Source: Dysosmobacter welbionis (GTDB taxonomy: Bacteria > Bacillota > Clostridia > Oscillospirales > Oscillospiraceae). From it: a stretch of 64,000 nt of DNA. The stretch lies in assembly GCF_005121165.3 (NCBI RefSeq), contig NZ_CP034413.3, positions 992,001 through 1,056,000 of the forward strand. Reading direction: 5' to 3'. The translations under genes were made by a program, and so were the position numbers. The notes beneath the pieces were generated by a model. That model made no database searches. It had not been told where the DNA came from and saw only the letters and a program-made list of their open reading frames with translations. Shown here piece by piece: positions 58,845 to 64,000 of this stretch; position 1 is the first letter of the stretch, and every line of letters begins with the position of its first letter.

Positions 58845-59771
58845 CGCCGCCTGCTTGAATACCTTATACTGCCGCAGGGCCACACTTTCCGGATGCTCAT
58901 GTTCCATCGCCTTAAACAGCAGGTCCAACGGCGAGATGTATTCGTCATCATCCTCCCGGACTTCAGCGTATTCCAACACGCGCATGACCATGGAAAAGTT
59001 CTGTTCATCCTCCGGCGCTTCCTGGTGCAGCATGAGGATGATAGCTTGGAGCAGAGCTGTTTCGGACTTCGTCCAGAACGGGTCGGACTCATGACTGCCC
59101 TTGGGCGTGGTTGCCTGGATCAGCGTATTCACCAGCTTCAGAGCATCTTTCTCGTCCCGCAGGTAGCAGAAGGGGTTATAGCCGTCAGACTGTTCCAAAT
59201 TCACGAGATTCAGCACGCGGACGTCATAGCCTTTCTTTTTCAGGTATCCGCCCGTGTCGGTCAGAACTTCCATTTTCGGGTCCGTGATCACATAATTGGT
59301 ATTGGCCTCCAAGATGTTGGGCTTCACATAACCGCGGGTCTTGGCCGCGCCGCTGCCGCCGATGACCAGCACATTCAAGGAGCGCCGGTGTTTGTGGGTA
59401 TCCAGCCCCAGCCGCACATGGCGGGTCAGGATCTTATTCTGCTTTTGGCAGAACTGCGCATTGACCTGCCTGGGCGAGCCCCACATGGCGGAGCCGTGTT
59501 CCTCGCCGTCCCGCGTCCTGCCGCTCTCGGCGTCATAGATGCACAGACCCATAATGTAGGCGCCAGTGCAAATGAGGATGGTCAACAGGCTCTTGTCCGT
59601 CCATTGAATCTGGAAAGGGTGCTCCAGCGCGGCGGCCAGGTTGGAGAACAGATCCGGCAAACCGCCGCCAAGGGATTGTGCAATGAGCAACGCCGCCCAG
59701 ATGACCGGGATATAGAGGAAAAGGCGCAAAATTAGGTTGCTTTGCTTGGATGTTTGTTTCAGGCAATTCAC
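58845..59771 (-). pseudogene. VirD4-like coupling protein of ICE B, N-terminal part (split by IME)
   Basis: The first 309 codons of the ICE B coupling protein; the rest is at 39131-39937. Two membrane segments near 12-33 and 60-78 precede the nucleotide-binding region GGSGAAKTRGYVKPNILEAN (138 onward; Ala before Lys, a variant seen in this subfamily). Other motifs: VITDPKMEVLTDTGGYLKKK and YNPFCYLRDEKDALKLVN. The frame runs 5 codons into the IME (DICSK) and stops. The start is GTG at 59771 overlapping GGAGGTG; a CTG at 59762 is better spaced. Reading frame is restored if the IME excises. Confidence 0.9.
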
Positions 59772-59788
59772 CTCCGGGAGAACAAAAT

Positions 59789-59830
59789 AGCAGTCCCATC
59801 GGCGGATCGTGTATCGCCAATGGGACTGCT
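59789..59830 (-). promoter_or_regulatory. Large hairpin in the coupling-protein leader
   Basis: AGCAGTCCCAT / ATGGGACTGCT (11 perfect pairs) with an inner GGCGGAT/ATCGCC helix, followed on the minus strand by ATTTTGTTC and then the ribosome site of the coupling protein. It could be a terminator after pcfB or an attenuator limiting the coupling protein. Confidence 0.5.
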
Positions 59831-59848
59831 TTGGGTGATCTATAATAC

Positions 59849-60586
59849 TTATTTCATTTTACCATTTTTACTCTTTTGCCGATTTTTTGTTCTGGCCGAG
59901 GCAGACTTCTGCTGCTGATCCAACTGTGCCTTGTAGCCCTTCAGACGTTCCAACACGGAGGGGCGTTCCTCACTCGTCATCCGGCTCCCGTCTTTGGACG
60001 AGGTCGAGCTGGGCACGGTAGCGGGCAAGTCTTGTCCCGACCGAGATCCTTTTTTTGGCTCCACCTCCTGACGTTGGCCCACAGGCGGTGTCACAGGGGT
60101 GTTCTCTTGGGGGCGCTGATCCTGCTCGACTTGGGTTGCAGCCTGCCTTTCACGGGCTTCTCTGGCCTTGGACGGGGCTTGCTCCCGTGGAGGCTGCTGT
60201 GCCTGCGCTGGTTGACCGAGGTAATGGATGCGCTCGAAGATCATATTCGCTCTGTCGATCTCCGTTACCGGCATGATGACATCCACCACCTTGCCGTGAC
60301 CGTCCGTATCCCGAATGGCAGAGAATAAGATTTTCTGCTTTCCAGCCTTCTTTTTGAATGCCTGATACTGCTCCGGAGACATGGCGAACCGGCGCACGTC
60401 GCGGGTCTCTTTCAGCATCTTCGCGAAGTTGACTTTGCCGGAGATCGTCTTATGGTTTTTTGCCAGTGCCAGCGTCAGCGCCAGCATATTTTTAAGGCCG
60501 GAACCACTCAGCCGGACAGCTACCTCACCGCCGGAGAGCATCATGCGCACCAATTGGTCCGCCGCCTCACCGCCTCCGATGTTCAT
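59849..60586 (-). CDS. PcfB / DUF3801 family relaxosome accessory protein (ICE B)
   Basis: A 245-residue homologue of the ICE A protein at 5865-6764: MNIGGGEAADQLVRMMLSGG EVAVRLSGSGLKNMLALTLA, then FAMSPEQYQAFKKKAGKQKI and a long Gln/Pro/Lys-rich tail. It should link relaxase and coupling protein. It overlaps the relaxase stop by 20 bases. It is intact although its coupling-protein partner downstream is broken. Confidence 0.85.
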   Translation of the reverse strand: MNIGGGEAADQLVRMMLSGGEVAVRLSGSGLKNMLALTLALAKNHKTISGKVNFAKMLKETRDVRRFAMSPEQYQAFKKKAGKQKILFSAIRDTDGHGKVVDVIMPVTEIDRANMIFERIHYLGQPAQAQQPPREQAPSKAREARERQAATQVEQDQRPQENTPVTPPVGQRQEVEPKKGSRSGQDLPATVPSSTSSKDGSRMTSEERPSVLERLKGYKAQLDQQQKSASARTKNRQKSKNGKMK

Positions 60587-61973
60587 GTTTCCGCACCTCC
60601 TTCTGGTGTTCTTCTGTTCTTTGAATGTCCTGTTCCATGACAGGCACTTGGTTTTGTATCTTATGGCAGAGCTTCAGCTTTTGCCGCTCCGTGCGGATCT
60701 CGCGGTTCAGCTCCGCCAACTGTTCATAGATCTCCGCCTTTTCTTCCGTCAGCCGGTTCCTGGGAACGCCGCTGCTCTCCAGCAGCGCCACCGCTTCCAT
60801 GTACCGTTCAAATTCCGTCTCCATGCCGGTCAGACCTTCTTCATAGAGCGCTTTGCTGGGAGCCAACGCTTCCACATCCGTCAAAGCCGTATACAGTTTT
60901 TGCCGTCTCTTTTTCCGCACATTGAGGATGGTACGCTGCTTGATGAGTTTGGCCAGCGATTTCTCTGTGCGGGTCCGGAAGGCATCCATATCCGCCTGGG
61001 TGACGATCTCATTTTCCCGCAGAAAGTCGAACTGTGTGCGGTATTGCTCAAAGCGCATGACCTCCCGCCTAAGATGAGGCGTCATGCGGGGCGGGTACTG
61101 CCGCTGCCCGATCTTACCCAGCAAATAGAGATAATGCACATAGAGGGCAAGGAAGCCGGTGTATTTCGGATGCGCCAGGTATGGCCGATACTTAGGCCGT
61201 GAGAGCACAGCGGGACGGCTGCCTGCTTCAATTTCCGCAAGATTTCCTTGAATAGCAACACGGATACCATCCTCCGTGAACAGCGTATTGCGTCTGCCGG
61301 GATACTGGAATCTCTCCTGTCCCCGCAGGCGAAAACCCAGCCGATCACCGTGGTGGATCTCATATCCCATGTGTTCCATGAGCAGGAAGAAGTGTCCGAG
61401 ATCGTTGGCATCCTGGATAGCCGCCCGCAAATCCGCTTCCAGCATGGAGCGAAAGGTCGGCTGGCCCTTGGACTGCCGCAGCCACTCCACATAGCTGACG
61501 GCTTTGGCAGGCTCTCCCGCCATAATAACGGACAAGCCATGCTCCCGGCAGAGCCGGTCTGAGGTGCTGCGGATCTGCTGGTAGTAGCTTTGGGCGTTAC
61601 TGTGGTATTTTTCTCCGGTTATGGAATTTACGGAATTAAACACTGTGTGAGCATGGATATGTTCCTTGTCCACATGGACGCCAATCACCGCCTCATAGTC
61701 TGCCAAATGTTCCTGTGCAAACTCTTTGGCAATTTGCAATGCCACCTCCGGTGTGACCTCTCCGGGTTGGAAGGACTGGATGATATGGTAATACTGCACG
61801 CCATCCTCCTTACCAAGTTCTCGTTTGGTATCCAGCATCTGACGGCACTCCATACCGGGATCGCAGTTCAGATAGGCGGTCAGAATTCGGTCATCTGTTT
61901 TATCTCCGTTGAGTATATAGTGGATGCCTGCATCGAGCCGCCCCTTTCTGGCAAGGATCTTTGTGATGGCCAT
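60567..61973 (-). CDS. Relaxase / mobilization nuclease, MOBP type (ICE B)
   Basis: A 468-residue relaxase starting MAITKILARKGRLDAGIHYI with Tyr19 as candidate nucleophile. The metal-binding motif is VDKEHIHAHTVFNSVNS with His105, His107 and His109. The central part (GHFFLLMEHMGYEIHHGDRL) and the long helical C-terminus are typical for Clostridia ICE relaxases. It abuts mobC. It is intact and only distantly related in sequence to the ICE A relaxase. Confidence 0.93.
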   Translation of the reverse strand: MAITKILARKGRLDAGIHYILNGDKTDDRILTAYLNCDPGMECRQMLDTKRELGKEDGVQYYHIIQSFQPGEVTPEVALQIAKEFAQEHLADYEAVIGVHVDKEHIHAHTVFNSVNSITGEKYHSNAQSYYQQIRSTSDRLCREHGLSVIMAGEPAKAVSYVEWLRQSKGQPTFRSMLEADLRAAIQDANDLGHFFLLMEHMGYEIHHGDRLGFRLRGQERFQYPGRRNTLFTEDGIRVAIQGNLAEIEAGSRPAVLSRPKYRPYLAHPKYTGFLALYVHYLYLLGKIGQRQYPPRMTPHLRREVMRFEQYRTQFDFLRENEIVTQADMDAFRTRTEKSLAKLIKQRTILNVRKKRRQKLYTALTDVEALAPSKALYEEGLTGMETEFERYMEAVALLESSGVPRNRLTEEKAEIYEQLAELNREIRTERQKLKLCHKIQNQVPVMEQDIQRTEEHQKEVRKHEHRRR

Positions 61974-62290
61974 TACTTTTTCGCTACCTGATACATGAGT
62001 TCATACACACGGTCCAGCAGATACAGTCCTCGTTTAGCATCCTCAGGTTTTGCGATTCCGGCGTTCACGCTGCGGGCAATCTGGTTGATGTTGTTTCCGA
62101 TGTGGTGGATCTCCGTGCGCAATTCCTTGATTTCCTGAGAAGGGCGCGCCTTGACCGGCTGTCCTTCAATAAGCCGCGCAAGATATGCCCGTTTTGTCAG
62201 GCCGCTCTGCTTGGCCTGACGGCACAGCAGTTGGTACTGTTGCTGCGTCAGTTCAATGTGCAGATGGTGTTTGGGTTCTTTTTTGGCCAC
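61973..62290 (-). CDS. mobC: MobC-like relaxosome protein (ICE B)
   Basis: A 105-residue basic protein starting GTG with AAAGGAG upstream. LHIELTQQQYQLLCRQAKQS GLTKRAYLARLIEG is a ribbon-helix-helix-like DNA-binding part; ELRTEIHHIGNNINQIARSV is the conserved MobC motif. It shares one base with the relaxase start. Confidence 0.88.
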   Translation of the reverse strand: MAKKEPKHHLHIELTQQQYQLLCRQAKQSGLTKRAYLARLIEGQPVKARPSQEIKELRTEIHHIGNNINQIARSVNAGIAKPEDAKRGLYLLDRVYELMYQVAKK

Positions 62291-62359
62291 GCCGCACTCC
62301 TTTCTGCGGCCTGTGGCCGCTGATCATCCGCCCGCAGGCGGCATTGGGGACTGGGGATA

Positions 62360-62400
62360 CCCCCAGCAAGCGCGCTAAATGTACATTTGCGCTATGCTTG
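62360..62400. other. Candidate transfer-origin region of ICE B
   Basis: A 12-base palindrome AAATGTACATTT (62377-62388) flanked by GCGCT and GCGCT lies upstream of mobC, in a 220-base gap rich in GC hairpins (62291-62516). The location fits an oriT, but no known nic core is recognisable. Confidence 0.3.
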
Positions 62401-62516
62401 CGCCAGCGCCGCCACGGCGGCGTTGGCTTTCGCCCCGCTGCGCGGGGCTTTGTTTTCAAGCGGTATGGTAATTGCAATATTGGGCGGGCACTGCCCGCTT
62501 CCTCGTAAAAAAGAAA

Positions 62517-62915
62517 TCATCTCTCCGGGGTCGGATGCCGGCAAAGGTACTTTTCGCTTGCGCGTTCCGTCGGAATACCATCCAATGAGAGAGCACTCTT
62601 TTCAGGAATAAATGCCGCATACCTGGCATATCCAAAACCTTCGGACTCCACCAGCAGGCCGGTGTTCACATCTCGGCAGGTCACGAACAGACAGAGAAAT
62701 GTTTCAGTTTTTCCATCGAACCCCATATCCGACACGTTCCGGGATATGAAGGAAACATCCCGCAAAAGCTCGTTCATGTAGCGGCGGTACTGCTCTTTCG
62801 GCAGTTCGATCACTTTTGTGATCTGGAACCGCGCTTTCTCCGGGAACGGAGCCTTCTCGAGAATATCCCGCACACTGGCTGCTTTCCGATAAAAACTCGC
62901 AAAATTTTCTAACAT
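62517..62915 (-). CDS. DUF6329-like conserved protein
   Basis: A 132-residue protein: MLENFASFYRKAASVRDILE, then FQITKVIELPKEQYRRYMNE and TETFLCLFVTCRDVNTGLLV ESEGFGYARYAAFIP. It looks like a small alpha/beta domain. The DUF number is from memory. It occupies the same slot as the gene at 8600-8977 in ICE A, between the HipB/HipA pair and mobC. Function unknown. Confidence 0.65.
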   Translation of the reverse strand: MLENFASFYRKAASVRDILEKAPFPEKARFQITKVIELPKEQYRRYMNELLRDVSFISRNVSDMGFDGKTETFLCLFVTCRDVNTGLLVESEGFGYARYAAFIPEKSALSLDGIPTERASEKYLCRHPTPER

Positions 62916-62958
62916 ACTTCTCTCCTTGTGGCAGGGTGTTTTGTGAACACCCTTATAG

Positions 62959-62988
62959 AAAAAGCAGGGTGTTTTGTGAACACCCTGC
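62959..62988 (-). terminator. Terminator after the ICE B kinase gene
   Basis: GCAGGGTGTT / AACACCCTGC with loop CACAA, followed on the minus strand by TTTTTC. A direct repeat of 22 bases of the same sequence lies at 62931-62952, so the terminator is present one and a half times. Confidence 0.85.
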
Positions 62989-63015
62989 TCTTGAAAAAAC
63001 GTTTTTGTTTATTTA

Positions 63016-63923
63016 TTACCGTGCCTCAAGCTCTTTGGCCATTTCCCTTTTCCGCAGTTTTTCCATTGCAAAATCAAGGATGCGCTCTTTTCGTGTCTGC
63101 AGCATTGTCTTATAGAACTGCTTTTGCAGATTCGAAATGAACGGAGTCTCATCCACGATACGGAAAATTGCATCCATGTTGATTTTGGGCAGCATCCGCT
63201 TCAATGCTTTGTTGCAATCCGCATTCTCCAAAGAGGAAATAAAATCAAAGTAGTTGATTTTTTTACCATTGACCTTAATGCTGGAAAGAGGGATTGAGAA
63301 AGTGCGAAAATCTCGTTCTGGCTGCTTATCTATGGTGTCTCGCATGATGGCTTCATCAGCCTGGGGATACAGGCAGCTCCCGCAGTCATACACAGGGGCA
63401 ATGGCAATTTCGTCTGTCGCGGTATTATAAAGAAAACCCCAGTTTCCGTTGTGCCGATCCCAATTCCCGATCAGCGCATCTATAATGAATACATTCCAAA
63501 AATGCTGCTGCAACAACGCGGGAGGGAATGCTGTCTGATCCTCCATGGCCCGCATAATGTCAGACAGTTCTGTACCATACCCGCTGTGACCGGAATCGAT
63601 CACCGTGTTTTTCAGTGAGGCAAAGTCCTGCAACACAATTCCGGGAGAGGTAAAATCCCTGCAAGCAACAACAATCTTTTTTACGCCATTTTTTCATAAG
63701 TGCCAAGGAGCGTTTCCTGAGCCTTGATCCCAACGCTGTTGAAAATATGGCAGCCGATATACTCGGTAATGCAACTGTTAGCATAACTCAAGTCTTTATT
63801 CTTGGGGGCTTGTGCGGGGAACTTCAGCATATACTGTTCGCCTTGATAAATTACAGCCCGCTTTGCGCCGTTTGCCCCTGCATAGAACTTATTGCGAGTG
63901 GGGAGGTCTGTAAAGTTTATCAA
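63016..63923 (-). pseudogene. HipA/CtkA-like kinase of ICE B, frameshifted
   Basis: Homologous along its length to the ICE A kinase (11676-12617): MINFTDLPTRNKFYAGANGA, GEQYMLKFPAQAPKNKDLSY, later DALIGNWDRHNGNWGFLYN and VYDCGSCLYPQADEAIM. The frame breaks after GTYEK at a run of six A (minus strand; six T on the plus strand, about 63688-63693). One more A would give YEKNGVKKIVVACRDFTSPG and restore the whole protein. The start is TTG at 63923. Without the extra base the first part stops after 80 codons, so the toxin is inactive, or this is a homopolymer sequencing error. Confidence 0.85.
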
Positions 63924-63929
63924 GAGGTA

Positions 63930-64000
63930 TCACTCTCTTTCCATGCGAAGATACTTTTCGCGCAAATACCATGCCTGCTCGGGAGAAATAATCCGTTCGA
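63930..64000 (-). CDS. HipB-like regulator, C-terminal end (continues beyond window)
   Basis: The last 23 codons of a gene running off the right edge: IISPEQAWYLREKYLRMERE before the stop, matching the end of the ICE A regulator (VISSEQAWYLREKYLRMERE). It lies directly upstream of the kinase, giving the same pair order as in ICE A. Confidence 0.8.
   Translation of the reverse strand, partial: ERIISPEQAWYLREKYLRMERE

Overview
The window looks like accessory DNA of a gut-type Clostridia bacterium (Oscillospiraceae or Lachnospiraceae). The basis is the moderately GC-rich protein families typical of Tn1549/CTn conjugative elements: CD1115-type VirD4, Maff2, CD1112 VirB6, PrgI, CD1110 VirB4, CD1108 NlpC, PcfB/DUF3801, TnpV and TnpW, together with AGGAGG-type ribosome sites. 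No housekeeping gene is visible; nearly everything belongs to nested mobile elements.

Region A (1-27758, almost all on the minus strand) is part of one integrative conjugative element (ICE A). In reading order it holds a block of conserved accessory genes (27758-23290), a roughly 3080-residue methylase/helicase protein split by one frameshift (23286-14033), a metallophosphoesterase, a HipB/HipA-like pair, DUF3848, a TOPRIM protein, ParM and ParR, then MobC, a relaxase, PcfB, an ArdC-like protein and the coupling protein VirD4. VirD4 is cut by a group II intron (847-3343). A truncated Maff2 gene lies near the left edge.

Region B (about 29.4-64 kb, minus strand) is a second, related ICE with the same core order: HipB/HipA (with a frameshift), DUF, MobC, relaxase, PcfB, VirD4, Maff2-like, VirB6-like, PrgI, VirB4 and CD1108 NlpC. 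The NlpC gene is interrupted by a second group II intron (30133-32859), and an IS110-family element (about 27.8-29.4 kb) lies at the A/B junction. The VirD4 gene of ICE B is split by a complete 18.9-kb mobilizable element (IME, 39938-58844) with a large serine recombinase at one end. Removing it restores the VirD4 frame exactly.

The IME carries replication functions (a replisome organizer and a DnaC-like ATPase), TnpW and TnpV, a RelB/YafQ toxin-antitoxin pair, a MOBQ relaxase with a recognisable oriT, three small sigma-like regulators, and a resistance-type module of two-component system, ABC transporter and lipoprotein preceded by four 11-bp-spaced repeats. A three-recombinase element that fits the RIT (recombinase in trio) class, with 35-bp perfect inverted repeats, has landed on the nic core of that oriT.

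Functionally the window is a stack of elements: two conjugation systems, at least one of which needs RNA splicing to make its coupling protein; a mobilizable passenger that has broken the coupling protein of its host ICE; and a RIT-like element inside the passenger. Small genes not covered by ordinary gene calls include a hydrophobic 32-residue peptide with a near-consensus promoter (38661-38759), a 35-residue protein whose ribosome site sits in a hairpin loop (50415-50522), and a tnpV gene nested in another frame of the helicase gene (22104-22454).
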